Shown: positions 50,889-60,135 of the stretch, in pieces
How positions within the stretch are numbered: position 1 is the first letter of the stretch
Layout of the letters: each line of letters opens with the position of its first letter
NCBI GenBank assembly: GCA_029553475.1
Contig: JAKPKV010000048.1
Location: forward strand, 1-64,000
From: Armatimonadota bacterium
GTDB taxonomy: Bacteria > Armatimonadota > Hebobacteria > CAIYQO01
Length of the DNA: 64,000 bases
Direction of reading: 5' to 3'
Program-made: the position numbers and the translations under genes
The notes under the pieces: model-generated
Told to the model about the DNA's origin: nothing
What the model saw: the letters and a program-made list of their open reading frames with translations, nothing else
Databases searched by the model: none

Positions 50889-52133
50889 TCACGCTACCCA
50901 CACGGCGTAGACCTTCGTGCGGTCCTCGGGGGCGCAGCCTTTGCCGGCGATGCCCTGGGTGTAGAGCACCAGTGGGGTGCGGAGGTCGTGGTTCGGGCCC
51001 TGGCGGGTGATGGTGGGGAGCCAGTTGGGCACGTCGGGGTTCGTCTCGCTGAGCTGGGCGCAGGCGAAGGTGCGGCCGCCGTCGTCGGAGGCAAGCAGAA
51101 AACACTCCAGCGAGGGATGGCCCCAGCGGTGGGCGCCGGCGTCGCGGGTGGCGTCGAGCGCGACGAGGATACGGCCGCGGGCGTCCACGGTGACGTTGCC
51201 GCGATGCACCGCCCAGCCGGCGGGCAGGAAAGGATCGAGGACGGTGGTGTGCCAGCGGCCGTTCCGGAAGACGGAAAGCAGGCTGCCGTCGGGCGCGGGG
51301 AGCTTGTCGCCGGCGCCGAAGTCGTGCGTGAAGGCGACCACGTTGCCGTCCGCATCCACCGCCAGCGAGCCGAGGTAGGGCATGGCGCCGCGGTGCGGGA
51401 TGGCGAAATCGGGGTCATAGGGCAGCGGCAGCTTCGCCGGGCGGCCGTCCAGGCCCGTCCAGGTCTCGCCGCCGTCGGCGGATTTCAGCCCGCACACGCC
51501 GGCGCTCTCGTCTCGGCCCGTCGCGTAATCCAGGTAGTAATACATGAAGCCCGCGTAGAGCACGTCGCCGGGGCCGATGGCGAGGCTGGCATTCACGTAG
51601 CTGTAATCCGGCTTTTTGCGGAGGACGGAGAGTTTGGTCGTCAGGTCCCAGTTGCCGTCGAGCTGGCGGCGCTCGTAGAAGCAGCCGGGGGTACCCGAGC
51701 CGCCGCGATACAGCAGGTGGTCGCGCCCCTGGCTGTCGGTGATCAGGCAGGCGTAGGTGGCGCCGTAGCCGACGCTGCTCACCGTGGCCCACGTCACCCC
51801 GTCGGCGCTGTCTTGCATCACGAAGCGCCCGTGGTTGAACATCGCCGCTTCCCAAAAACCGTGCGGGCCGTAGGCGACGCGCAGCCGGCCGTCGGGCGCG
51901 GCGGTGAGCGCCGGGTTGCAGTGGTTGTCCGCCCCCTCGCCCAGCCGCAGCGTTTCGCCCCAGGTGCCCGTGCGATGGTCGTATGGCCGCGCGCAGACGG
52001 CGGAGACGGCGTCCAGCCAGGTGGCGGTGGTGACATCGCCGGCGCGGACGGATTTATTCGCGATGTCATACGCCGTCGCGCGGGTGGAGCCGGCGTCAGA
52101 GAGGAGGAACGGTTGGGATACGGTGATGGGCAT
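50889..52133 (-). CDS. BNR-4 repeat protein (polysaccharide-lyase-like propeller)
   Basis: The 414-residue protein has a seven-bladed propeller pattern with Asp-box and BNR_4-like repeats: NHCNPALTAAPDGRLRVAYG, YSYVNASLAIGPGDVLYAGF, and HRGNVTVDARGRILVAL. The BNR_4 family includes lyases of PL24/PL25-type (ulvan) and other carbohydrate-active proteins. No signal peptide is seen. It lies downstream of the GH4 gene on the same strand, which supports a carbohydrate role. The exact activity is unknown. Confidence 0.7.
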   Translation of the reverse strand: MPITVSQPFLLSDAGSTRATAYDIANKSVRAGDVTTATWLDAVSAVCARPYDHRTGTWGETLRLGEGADNHCNPALTAAPDGRLRVAYGPHGFWEAAMFNHGRFVMQDSADGVTWATVSSVGYGATYACLITDSQGRDHLLYRGGSGTPGCFYERRQLDGNWDLTTKLSVLRKKPDYSYVNASLAIGPGDVLYAGFMYYYLDYATGRDESAGVCGLKSADGGETWTGLDGRPAKLPLPYDPDFAIPHRGAMPYLGSLAVDADGNVVAFTHDFGAGDKLPAPDGSLLSVFRNGRWHTTVLDPFLPAGWAVHRGNVTVDARGRILVALDATRDAGAHRWGHPSLECFLLASDDGGRTFACAQLSETNPDVPNWLPTITRQGPNHDLRTPLVLYTQGIAGKGCAPEDRTKVYAVWVA

Positions 52134-52292
52134 GGGGTGAAGCCTCTATACATTTTCCGGATATATCCACAAGGAGACGGATTCCACGGGTTTCGCTCCG
52201 CTCCACCCGTGGCTAACGGCTCCAGCCCCTTCGGGGCGATTCTCGCCATCCCTGGCGAGGGCTCTGCGCTGCAACCTGCATCCTGCAACCTG
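52134..52292. repeat. Spacer with family E hairpin
   Basis: From 52184 there is CCACGGGT...GGAGCGG-type hairpin DNA (CCACGGG / CCCGTGG) followed by CTAACGGCTCCAGCCCCTTC. The same unit with the same following GCAAACGGC..CCCTTCGGGT occurs at 63836-63890. No gene is seen. Confidence 0.65.
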
Positions 52293-53801
52293 TTACGCCT
52301 TCGCGGCGGGGCGTTCCTGCGCTTTGTCCGCTTCCGCGGCGTTCCGGCGGGCGTCTTCGCGGGCGGCCTCCATCTCCTCGACGGACTTGGTGTGCAGGCG
52401 GGCGGCGCCCTGGTAGCCGGCCTTCGTCGGGATCAGCGGGCCGGCGGCGAGGCGCGCCTTCGCGTCGGCGATGGCCGGGCCGTATTGCGGCAGCCACGGC
52501 GCGAGGGCGACGAGCATCTCGTCGGCCATCTGCCAGATTTCCGGCGGATTGCACACGGCGCCGGTGAGCGGGTCCATCATCATCGCCTGGCGGAGCAGGG
52601 TGTCGTCGCCGTGCACGGCGGCTTCCACCGCGAGGCGCTGCACGTTAATGCTGGCGTTGCACACCGCGGCGCAGCCCAGCGGCAGGTCGCCGACGATGGG
52701 GATGTTGATGCCGTTGTAATCCACGTAGCCGGGCACTTCCACGATGCAGTCGTCCGGCAGGTTGGTGATGCAGCCGCGGTTCACCACGTTGAAGTGGCCG
52801 CGGTAGAGGCGGCCGGTGGTGAGGCCCTCGACGATGAAGGAGCCGTGCTCGAGGCCGCGGTCTTCCGGGCGGAAGGTGAGGGGCGGGGCGGCCATCCACT
52901 GCGGAAAATCGTGCTCGAACCAGCTACGGCCCTCGGTGCAGACGCGGAGATACCCGCCGGTCTCGCCGTTGATCCAGCAGCCGAGGTCAATCCACTCGGG
53001 AATCTCCTCCGGGCGCTTGCGATACCAGGGCACGTATTCGGAGAGGTGGCCGTTGGATTCGGTGCTGTAATAGCCGAAGCGGCGCAGCATGTCAATGCGC
53101 ACCTTCTCCGTCTGGCTGTATTCCGGGTGCATTTCGAAGGCTTCCAGCAGCTTCCCGGTCACGTCCTCGCCCTTCACGCGCACCTGGATGTACCAGGTCT
53201 GGTGATTGATGCCGGCGCAGACGATGTCCACCTCGTCTTTGGGCAGGCCGAGGACGTTGGCGATCTGCCAGTGGCCGCCCATCACGCCGTGGCAGAGGCC
53301 GATGGTCCGCACGCCGCCGTACGTATTGCACGCCCAGGTGTTCATCGCCATCGGGTTGGAGTAATTCAGGAAGAGGCAGCCGTCGGCGCCCACGTCGCGA
53401 ATATCTTTGCAGATGCCGAGGAGCACGGGGATGGTGCGCTGGGCGTAGAAGATGCCGCCGGTGCAGAGAGTGTCACCCACGCACTGGTCCACGCCGTATT
53501 TCAGCGGGATATCCACGTCATGCTGGAAGGCTTCCAGCCCGCCCACGCGGACGAAGCTGTAGACGTAGTGGGCGCCGGCGATGGCCTCGCGCTGATCGGT
53601 GGTGGCGCGCACGGTGGCCGGCAGCCCGGCGCTCTCGATATCGCGCTTCACGAGTTGGTAGACCATGTCCAGGTTGTGCGCGTTGATATCCATGAAGGTG
53701 AACTGCGTATCTTGCAGTTCGGGCACGCAGAGAAGGTCGCGGCACATCCCGCGGGTGAAGCCGACGCTCCCGGCGCCGATAACGGTGACTTTGATCGGCA
53801 T
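52293..53801 (-). CDS. Glycoside hydrolase family 4 (NAD+/Mn2+-dependent), alpha-galactosidase-like
   Basis: The 502-residue enzyme has the GH4 Rossmann start KVTVIGAGSVGFTRGM, the family signatures NYSNPMAMNT (N149) and C170HG, and H200 in AGINHQTW; these bind NAD and Mn2+. GH4 hydrolyses glycosides by oxidation at C3 and anti-elimination. MelA-like members act on alpha-galactosides, LplD-like on galacturonides. The length is slightly above the typical 430-450 because of a charged C-terminal helix. GGAGG precedes the ATG. It is divergent from the GH42 gene. Confidence 0.92.
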   Translation of the reverse strand: MPIKVTVIGAGSVGFTRGMCRDLLCVPELQDTQFTFMDINAHNLDMVYQLVKRDIESAGLPATVRATTDQREAIAGAHYVYSFVRVGGLEAFQHDVDIPLKYGVDQCVGDTLCTGGIFYAQRTIPVLLGICKDIRDVGADGCLFLNYSNPMAMNTWACNTYGGVRTIGLCHGVMGGHWQIANVLGLPKDEVDIVCAGINHQTWYIQVRVKGEDVTGKLLEAFEMHPEYSQTEKVRIDMLRRFGYYSTESNGHLSEYVPWYRKRPEEIPEWIDLGCWINGETGGYLRVCTEGRSWFEHDFPQWMAAPPLTFRPEDRGLEHGSFIVEGLTTGRLYRGHFNVVNRGCITNLPDDCIVEVPGYVDYNGINIPIVGDLPLGCAAVCNASINVQRLAVEAAVHGDDTLLRQAMMMDPLTGAVCNPPEIWQMADEMLVALAPWLPQYGPAIADAKARLAAGPLIPTKAGYQGAARLHTKSVEEMEAAREDARRNAAEADKAQERPAAKA

Positions 53802-54188
53802 AGTTGCCTCCAGGTGACGTGAAATCGGCCGGCCAGCGCCGGCCTGAAGGTGATATTTGACGCGGGCGGGGGAAGTCCTGCCGGTTTTTGTGAAGGGGTG
53901 AGGGATTAGGGGTGGCGGGCCGTCACGTTGTACCGTGCCGGGCAAACCGTCGCGCGCGCCTCAATCCCTAATCCCCAACCCCTAACTGTGCGGGCCATCC
54001 TGTCCACACATCGCTCATTTCGAGTACGAGCACGCGCACGAGCACGACGGGGAAGCCCCCTCCCCGCAAAGCAACCGCTTGACAGCCCAGGGGAGGGCAA
54101 GCGGAATCGTGCGTTCCCGCGCAGGAATCCCCACCTGCCAGGGCGTATCTGTATTACCGTTCGCAGTGCCGGGCACGGGGAGGCGCGC
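53802..54188. other. Divergent spacer between GH4 and GH42 genes
   Basis: This 387-bp region holds an inverted pair of GGGATTAGGGG/CCCCTAATCCC type (about 53903-53918 and 53967-53985), a family G remnant (CATCCTGTCC and CGAGTACGAGCACG, about 53996-54045) and a TTGACA at 54080 without a clear -10. No gene is seen. Confidence 0.5.
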
Positions 54189-56177
54189 ATGAAGTATCGC
54201 GGCGTGGCGTATTATCCGGAATACTGGCCGGAGGAGCGGTGGGACGAGGATATCCGGCTGATGGCGGAGGCGCGCATCAATACGGTGCGCGTGGGCGAAT
54301 TCGCCTGGATCGCCATGGAGCCGGCGGAAGGGCGCTTCACGCTGGACTGGCTGCACCGGCTCTTTGAGAAGGCCGGGGAGGCGGGCATCGGGGTGCTGCT
54401 CTGCACGCCCACCGCGGCGCCACCGGCGTGGCTGACGGCGAATTACCCGGAGACGCTGATGGTGCTGGCCGACGGCACGCGCCACGCGCACGGCATCCGG
54501 CGGCACTACTGCCCGACCAACCGCACCTACCGCAACTTCTGCCGCGCCATCACCGCGAAGCTCTGCGCGGAGTTCGGCGGCTACGAGAACCTCGTCGGCT
54601 GGCACCTGGACAACGAGCTGGGGCCGGAGCGCGGGCGCTGCTACTGCGAGCACTGCCAGGCGCAGTACCGCGCGTGGCTGCAGGGGCGCTACGGCGCGCT
54701 GGAAGAGCTGAACCGTCGCTGGCAGACGCGCTTCTGGGGCGTGGAGTTCACCGACTGGGCGCAGGTGCGCATGGCCACCGGCGACCACTACCCGTCCATG
54801 CAGTTGGACACCCGCCGTTTTCAGTCGGACGCCTACGTGGATTTCGCCGCCGAGCAGACGGCGGTCATCCGCGAGCAGTGCCCGGGGGCGCTCATCACCA
54901 CCAACGGCATGGGGCCGCTGTTTGAACCCATCAATTACTACGACCTCTACGCCATGCTCGACCGCGCCGCCGCCGACCAGTATTTCGACATCGCCGACAT
55001 GAGCGGCGACGCGCTGGCCTGCGACGCCTTCCGCAGCTACCTCCCCACCGCGCCGTGGTGGATGACGGAGACGGGCAGCGGCGCGCTCTCCAACGACAAG
55101 GTGCCGGAAGCCGGGCAACTGCGCGCGTGGGCCTACTCGGCGCTGGCGCGCGGCTGCGAGATGTGGTGCTTCTTCCGCTGGCGCACCGCCCTCTCCGGCC
55201 AGGAGCAGGAGCTGCAGGGCGTGCTGGAACACAGCGGCCTGCCGCGGCGCCGCTATGCCGCCGTGCAGGCGCTCTTCCGCGAATTGGAGACGGTGGGGCC
55301 GCGCTTCGCCGACCTGCCGCCGGTGCGGCCCAACGTGGGCCTCGTGTTTGACTACACCGCGGACTGGGCCTACCGGTCCGCCCGCGTCGGCGACAAGGTA
55401 CGCTACAAGCAGCATGTCGAGGAGATCTACCGCGCCTTCTACGACCGCAACATCCCGGTGGAGATCGCCATCCCCGCGCGCGAGCTGGACGCGTACCGCC
55501 TCGTGGTCATCCCCTCGCTGCCCATCGTGGACCCGGAGTTCGCGCGGCGGCTCTTCGAATTCACCGCGCGGGGCGGCGTCGTGCTGGCGTTCCCGCAGCT
55601 CGCCTGCCGCGATCCGTACAATAACTACCTGCCCGACGAGCCGCCGGTGGGCCTGCGCGGCCTCTTCGGCCTGCGCGTGGCGGGCGGCATGTACCTGCGC
55701 TCCTACGTCGGCCCCGACGAGGCGCTCTGGCACCCCGCCGAACAATATACCGACCAGACCCCCAGCGTGCAGCTCACGCTGGCCGGCGGCGAAAGGCGCG
55801 CCACCGTGCGCACCTGGATGGAGGATCTCACGCTGGACGGCGGCCGCGCGCTGGGCGTCTACACCGAGAATGCCTTCCGCGGCTGCCCCGCCGTGGTGGA
55901 GCACCGCTACGGCGCCGGCCGCACCCTCTACCTCGGCGCCTATCCCGATCCCGACCTCCTCGGCTGGATGGTGGACGACGCGCTGGCGCATGCCGGCATC
56001 ACGCCCATCCCGACCCCGCGGTGGGTGGAGGTCATCCCCCGCGGCGGCTATACCTTCATCATCAACCACACCCCCGACCCCGTCCGCGTCCCCATCGGGG
56101 CGACGGAAGCGGTGGTGGGCCTTTACGCCGATGGCGAAGCGTCGCTGGCGGGGTATGACGTGTGCGTGGTGCGGTGA
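54189..56177 (+). CDS. Beta-galactosidase, GH42
   Basis: The 662-residue enzyme cleaves terminal beta-galactosides. It has the GH42 start YRGVAYYPEYWPEERW, the acid/base E143 in WHLDNELG, the nucleophile E294 in WMTETGSG, and four Cys that would bind zinc (C108, C151, C153, C156) at the family positions. A trimerisation beta domain (about 390-590) and a small C-terminal beta domain follow. No signal peptide is seen, so it is cytoplasmic. GGGGAGG precedes the ATG. It is divergent from GH4 and upstream of a sulfatase. Confidence 0.94.
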   Translation: MKYRGVAYYPEYWPEERWDEDIRLMAEARINTVRVGEFAWIAMEPAEGRFTLDWLHRLFEKAGEAGIGVLLCTPTAAPPAWLTANYPETLMVLADGTRHAHGIRRHYCPTNRTYRNFCRAITAKLCAEFGGYENLVGWHLDNELGPERGRCYCEHCQAQYRAWLQGRYGALEELNRRWQTRFWGVEFTDWAQVRMATGDHYPSMQLDTRRFQSDAYVDFAAEQTAVIREQCPGALITTNGMGPLFEPINYYDLYAMLDRAAADQYFDIADMSGDALACDAFRSYLPTAPWWMTETGSGALSNDKVPEAGQLRAWAYSALARGCEMWCFFRWRTALSGQEQELQGVLEHSGLPRRRYAAVQALFRELETVGPRFADLPPVRPNVGLVFDYTADWAYRSARVGDKVRYKQHVEEIYRAFYDRNIPVEIAIPARELDAYRLVVIPSLPIVDPEFARRLFEFTARGGVVLAFPQLACRDPYNNYLPDEPPVGLRGLFGLRVAGGMYLRSYVGPDEALWHPAEQYTDQTPSVQLTLAGGERRATVRTWMEDLTLDGGRALGVYTENAFRGCPAVVEHRYGAGRTLYLGAYPDPDLLGWMVDDALAHAGITPIPTPRWVEVIPRGGYTFIINHTPDPVRVPIGATEAVVGLYADGEASLAGYDVCVVR

Positions 56178-56266
56178 GGGGCGGCGAACATTGCACCCAT
56201 ATGTTGGTAGTGCGCCACGCAGCATAGCGGAGTGGCGCCTGCATTTCCATCTTTGTGGTATGTATG

Positions 56267-56356
56267 GCAGCGAGTCTGGAAGCCGACGCGAGTCGCGCCC
56301 AGCGGAGTAGACATCTACACCGAGGCGCGACTCGCGTCGGCTTCCAGACTCGCTGC
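56267..56356. repeat. 33-bp perfect inverted repeat (family I)
   Basis: The two arms (56267-56299 and 56324-56356) are perfect inverse copies around a 24-nt loop that has its own GTAGA/TCTAC palindrome. It lies between GH42 and sulfatase genes. There is no T-tract. A degraded family B hairpin (GTAGTGCGCCACGCAGC) precedes it near 56200-56235. Confidence 0.85.
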
Positions 56357-56422
56357 TATGCCCGTTAGCATGCAGGAGAGCATTCCGCCTTCACCGAAGA
56401 AAGACGCTCAGAGGTATCCGCC

Positions 56423-57868
56423 ATGACACAGCCAAACATCCTCTTCATCCTCATGGATGACATGGGCTGGCGCGATCTCACCTGCACCGGCAGCACCTTT
56501 TACGAGACGCCGCGGCTTGACCGGCTGGCGGCGGAGGGGATGCGCTTCACCGATGCGTATGCCGCGTGTCCGGTCTGCTCGCCGTCGCGGGCGAGCCTGC
56601 TCACGGGGAAATACCCCGCCACCCTGGGCATCACCGATTGGATTGACTGGGGCGGGTGGGTACACCCGGCGCGGGGGCGGGTGATTGACGCGCCCTATCT
56701 GAAGGAGCTGCCTGCATCGGAGACGACGCTGGCGGCGGCGCTGCGCGCGGGCGGGTACCGGACGTGGCACGTGGGCAAGTGGCACCTGGGCGGGCCGGGG
56801 CACGACCCCCAGGCGCACGGCTTCGACGTGAACGTGGGCGGCTGCGAGTGGGGCTGCCCGGCGAAGGGGTACTTCAGCCCGTGGCAGATTCCCGGGCTGC
56901 CCGACGCCCCGGACGGCGCCTATCTGACCGACCACCTCACCGACGCGGCGATTGATCTCATCCGCGCCGGCGGCGGCCGGCCGTTTTTCCTCAATTTCGC
57001 ACACTACGCCGTGCATACCCCCATCCAGGCGCCGGCGGAGCTGGTGGCGAAGTACGAAGAGAAGGTGCGCGCGCTGGGGCTGGACAAGGTCCAGGCCATC
57101 GAAGAAGGGGAATTCTTCCCCTGCGAGCACAAGCGCGCCCAGCGCGTGCGGCGGCGGCGCCTCCAGAGCGATCCCGCCTACGCGGCGATGATCGAGAACC
57201 TGGACGGGAATGTCGGCCGCCTGCTCGACGCGCTGGCGGAGGCCGGCCAGGCGGACAACACCATCGTCATCTTCACCTCGGACAACGGCGGCCTCGCCAC
57301 CGCCGAGGGCTCGCCCACCTGCAACCTGCCGCTGGCGGAGGGCAAGGGATGGATGTACGAGGGCGGCACGCGCGCGCCGCTGCTCATCCGCTGGCCGGGG
57401 GCCATCGCGCCCGGCGGCGTCTGCCGGACGCCGCTCACCAGCCCGGATTTTTATCCTACGCTGCTTGACGCCGCCGGTCTCCCCCGCCGGCCGGAGCAGC
57501 ACGTGGACGGCGTGAGCTTCCTGCCGCTGCTCCGCGGCGAGGCGATGGAGCGCGGCCCCATCTTCTGGCACTACCCGCACTACGGCAACCAGGGCGGCGC
57601 CCCCGGCTGCTCCGTGCGGCACGGCGACTGGAAGCTCATCGAATTCTTCGCGGATGGCCGGCTGGAGCTCTACCACCTGCGCGACGACGCCGGCGAAACC
57701 CATAACCGCGCCGCCGAAGAGCCGGAGATCACCCGCCACCTCCACGCCGAACTCGTCGCCTGGCGCGAAAGCATTGACGCGAAAATCCCCGCGCGCAACG
57801 CGGCGTGGGCGGACGCGCCGGCCGGCGGCGCGTTGCGCGCCCGCGGGCCCGGCGGGCCTGCGCGCTAG
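56423..57868 (+). CDS. Type I sulfatase (formylglycine-dependent)
   Basis: The 481-residue arylsulfatase-like enzyme has NILFILMDDMGW (metal Asps), C52SPSR with the Cys to become formylglycine, GKWHLGG (about 118), and IFTSDNGG (about 283). No signal peptide is visible. Next to GH42 and GH4 it may desulfate sugars of the same polymer, possibly a sulfated galactan; that is inference. The 3' end is rich in Ala/Pro/Gly and overlaps trpE by 4 bp on the other strand. Confidence 0.9.
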   Translation: MTQPNILFILMDDMGWRDLTCTGSTFYETPRLDRLAAEGMRFTDAYAACPVCSPSRASLLTGKYPATLGITDWIDWGGWVHPARGRVIDAPYLKELPASETTLAAALRAGGYRTWHVGKWHLGGPGHDPQAHGFDVNVGGCEWGCPAKGYFSPWQIPGLPDAPDGAYLTDHLTDAAIDLIRAGGGRPFFLNFAHYAVHTPIQAPAELVAKYEEKVRALGLDKVQAIEEGEFFPCEHKRAQRVRRRRLQSDPAYAAMIENLDGNVGRLLDALAEAGQADNTIVIFTSDNGGLATAEGSPTCNLPLAEGKGWMYEGGTRAPLLIRWPGAIAPGGVCRTPLTSPDFYPTLLDAAGLPRRPEQHVDGVSFLPLLRGEAMERGPIFWHYPHYGNQGGAPGCSVRHGDWKLIEFFADGRLELYHLRDDAGETHNRAAEEPEITRHLHAELVAWRESIDAKIPARNAAWADAPAGGALRARGPGGPAR

Positions 57869-59397
57869 CTCATCCCCCGCTCCGCCATCTCCAGCGCTTT
57901 CAGCAGCGCCCGCGCTTTGTTGAGGGTTTCCTGGTATTCGCTTTCGGGCACCGAGTCGGCGACGATGCCGGCGCCGACCTGCACGTAGGCGGCGCCGTCG
58001 GTGACGACGATGGTGCGGATGGTGATGGCGGTATCCATATTGCCGTCGAAGCTGAAGTAGCCGATGGCGCCGGCGTAGGGGCCGCGGCGGGTGGTTTCCA
58101 GCTCGTCAATGATCTCCATGGCGCGGATTTTCGGCGCGCCGCTCACCGTGCCGGCGGGGAAGCAGGCGCGCAGCACGTCAAAGCCGTCCAGGTCGTTGCG
58201 CAGTTTTCCCGTCACGTTGCTGACGATGTGCATCACGTGCGAGTAGTGCTCGATGATCATCAGCTCGTCCACGCGCACGGTGCCGTATTCGCACACCCGC
58301 CCCAGGTCATTGCGCCCCAGGTCCACCAGCATGAGGTGCTCGGCGCGCTCCTTGGCGTCGGCCAGCAGGTCGGCGGCGAGGGCGGCGTCCTCGGCGGGGG
58401 TGGCGCCGCGCTGGCGGGTGCCGGCGATGGGACGGGTGACGACGGTGCCGTCCATCTCACTCACCAGCCGCTCCGGCGAGGAGCCGATGATCTTCAGCTC
58501 GCCGAAGGAGAGGTAATACATGTAGGGCGAGGGATTGAGATAGCGCAGCGCCCGGTAGATGTTGAAGGGCTGCTCACGCAGCGCCGGGGAGAGCGCGCGC
58601 TTCAGCCGCTGGGAGAGCACCACCTGGATGATATCGCCGTCGGTGATGTACGCCTTCGCGCGCGCCACGTTCGCCAGGAACTGCTCGGGGGTGATGTTCG
58701 ACGTCGTCGGCGCCTCCGCGCCCTCGCCGGCGGGAAAAAGGCCGAGGGGGCGCGCGTCCGGCGCCTGCAACTGCGCGATGAGGTCGTCAATCTTCGCCAG
58801 CGCGCGGTCGTATTCGGCATCAGGGTCGCCCTGCACGTGGGTGTTATGCACCACCAGGATGCGGTGGCGCACGTGGTCGAAGATGACGCAGGGTTCGGTG
58901 AAGACGAAAGCGCAGTCCGGCAGGCCCAGGTCGTCGGGCGGGGCGTCGGGCAGGCGCTCGAAAAAGCGCACGATATCGTAACCGAGGAAGCCCACCGCGC
59001 CGCCGTGGAATTTCGGCACGCCGGTCACCGGCGCCAGCCGGTACTCCGCCATCAGCGCCTTGATGACGTGCAGGGGGTCTTCGCCGTCAGCCAGTCCCCG
59101 CGTTTCGACCGTGCCGTCCCGCTCGAGCGTCACCTCGCGGCCGCGGCTGTGCAGGATGAGGGACGGCGCGCCGCCGAGGAAGCTGTAGCGCCCCACGTTC
59201 TCGCCGCCTTCCACGCTCTCCAGCATGTAGCAGAAACAGCCGTCGTCCAGTTTGTGGAAGGCGGAGACGGGCGTGTGCAGATCGCCGAGAATCTCGCGAT
59301 AGACGGGGATGAGGTTATAGGTGCGCGCGAGGGCGCGAAACGTCTCGCGGTTGAGGGACGGGTGACTCTGCGCCGCCGCGCGCATCGGCTCGGACAT
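57865..59397 (-). CDS. trpE: Anthranilate synthase component I
   Basis: The 510-residue enzyme makes anthranilate from chorismate with ammonia from TrpG. It has the N-terminal LLE/S-type Trp site (MLESVEGGENVGRYSFLG, about 58-75), and the chorismate-binding domain with PEDA-like IGSSPERLVSEMDGTVVTRPIAGT (about 300), LLVDLGRNDLGR-like and GTVSGAPKIRAMEIIDELE (about 415-435). TrpG and other trp genes are not in the window. GAGGAG precedes the ATG; a small hairpin lies just before it, and a very strong palindrome lies farther up the leader. Confidence 0.93.
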   Translation of the reverse strand: MSEPMRAAAQSHPSLNRETFRALARTYNLIPVYREILGDLHTPVSAFHKLDDGCFCYMLESVEGGENVGRYSFLGGAPSLILHSRGREVTLERDGTVETRGLADGEDPLHVIKALMAEYRLAPVTGVPKFHGGAVGFLGYDIVRFFERLPDAPPDDLGLPDCAFVFTEPCVIFDHVRHRILVVHNTHVQGDPDAEYDRALAKIDDLIAQLQAPDARPLGLFPAGEGAEAPTTSNITPEQFLANVARAKAYITDGDIIQVVLSQRLKRALSPALREQPFNIYRALRYLNPSPYMYYLSFGELKIIGSSPERLVSEMDGTVVTRPIAGTRQRGATPAEDAALAADLLADAKERAEHLMLVDLGRNDLGRVCEYGTVRVDELMIIEHYSHVMHIVSNVTGKLRNDLDGFDVLRACFPAGTVSGAPKIRAMEIIDELETTRRGPYAGAIGYFSFDGNMDTAITIRTIVVTDGAAYVQVGAGIVADSVPESEYQETLNKARALLKALEMAERGMS

Positions 59398-59413
59398 CGG
59401 GATGCTCCTCGCT

Positions 59414-59433
59414 GGGGTAGGCGATGCTACCCC
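59414..59433 (-). promoter_or_regulatory. Hairpin directly upstream of the trpE ribosome-binding site
   Basis: On the minus strand a GGGGTAG/CTACCCC stem (7 bp, 6-nt loop) ends a few nt before GAGGAG. It could influence ribosome access; no conserved T-box or trp-specific sequence is visible. Confidence 0.4.
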
Positions 59434-59465
59434 GGATACGGAAACGGGAACGGATACCTACCAAA

Positions 59466-59503
59466 ACCCCCGTCCCCGCCTGCGCGCAGGCGGGGACGGG
59501 GGT
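59466..59503 (-). terminator. 38-bp perfect palindrome with T-run in the trpE leader (candidate attenuator)
   Basis: Perfect 19-bp arms ACCCCCGTCCCCGCCTGCG and inverse. Read toward trpE (minus strand) it is followed by TTTTGG, so it could act as a terminator about 70 nt before the trpE start. No leader peptide with tandem Trp codons is visible, so a classical trp attenuator is not established. Confidence 0.5.
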
Positions 59504-59900
59504 GGATGAACCGCAACCAGAGCGGGTCGGCCCTCACATTGCCAGCCTACGAGGGAGGGGACGTGCCAGGTCGCCAGCACCAGATGCCGGTCTCCTGCCT
59601 GTCCTGACTCCATCGTACCGAAGAAATGATCATGGCAATGTGAAACGATAGTGCAAAGGGTGAGGCCATTGTCGCACACGACCGCTCGCCTGTCAAGGGG
59701 GGGGCCGGCGATGCGCATACGCCGCCGCGCCTCGTGGGGGGAGACAGGCGCGCCGGTGCCCCATGGATCTATTCCATAAATGGGGGAGGGGTTTCACATA
59801 GTGGCGGCACAAGCGGCCGTCATCGTCGTGAACGCGCCCGCCGCGCCGCCGGCCCCTCCCCCGCGCGCATCTGCGTCACGCGAGGGTTCGCGTATCCTGC

Positions 59901-59957
59901 GTACTCATACTCGTAGTCGTACTCGAATACGGGCGGACAGGATGTCCGCGCTCCGAC
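59901..59957 (-). repeat. Family G repeat, inverted copy
   Basis: On the minus strand it reads CGGAGCGCGGACATCCTGTC, then CGCCCGTATTCGAGTACGAC and TACGAGTATGAG. It is a near-copy of the plus-strand element at 60136-60180. Confidence 0.75.
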
Positions 59958-60062
59958 TCGTCCTCGAAACGGTTATGCTGCAGCCGAGCGTTGTGCTGCC
60001 GCGCGTCGGGCAGTCCGGGGCGTGGAAATCCGACACGCGGTGAAGAAGCGAAGCCCGTATTC

Positions 60063-60110
60063 GACTACGAGTACGACTACGAGTACGACTACGAGTATGA
60101 CTACGAGTAT
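60063..60110 (+). repeat. 12-bp tandem repeat (GACTACGAGTAC) x4
   Basis: Four exact or near-exact units are joined head to tail, with partial units on both sides. The last two units end in T instead of C. The array lies between the two inverted family G copies. Confidence 0.85.
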
Positions 60111-60135
60111 GAGTCGTGCCCAGCGCAGCGCCCAT

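Noticed and set aside
54015-56225. Open frame of 736 codons opposite the GH42 gene
   Set aside because: Shadow frame with Arg/Ala/His bias; GH42 on the plus strand has all catalytic residues.
59398-59700. T-box riboswitch upstream of trpE
   Set aside because: No conserved T-box sequence (AGGGTGGNACCGCG-like) or specifier-loop architecture could be found.
59458-59718. 86-codon minus-strand frame in the trpE leader as a leader peptide
   Set aside because: It has only two separate Trp codons, no Shine-Dalgarno and runs through the palindrome; not a convincing trp leader.
60063-60110. CRISPR array
   Set aside because: The units are joined without spacers and are only 12 bp; it is a simple tandem repeat and no cas gene is present.
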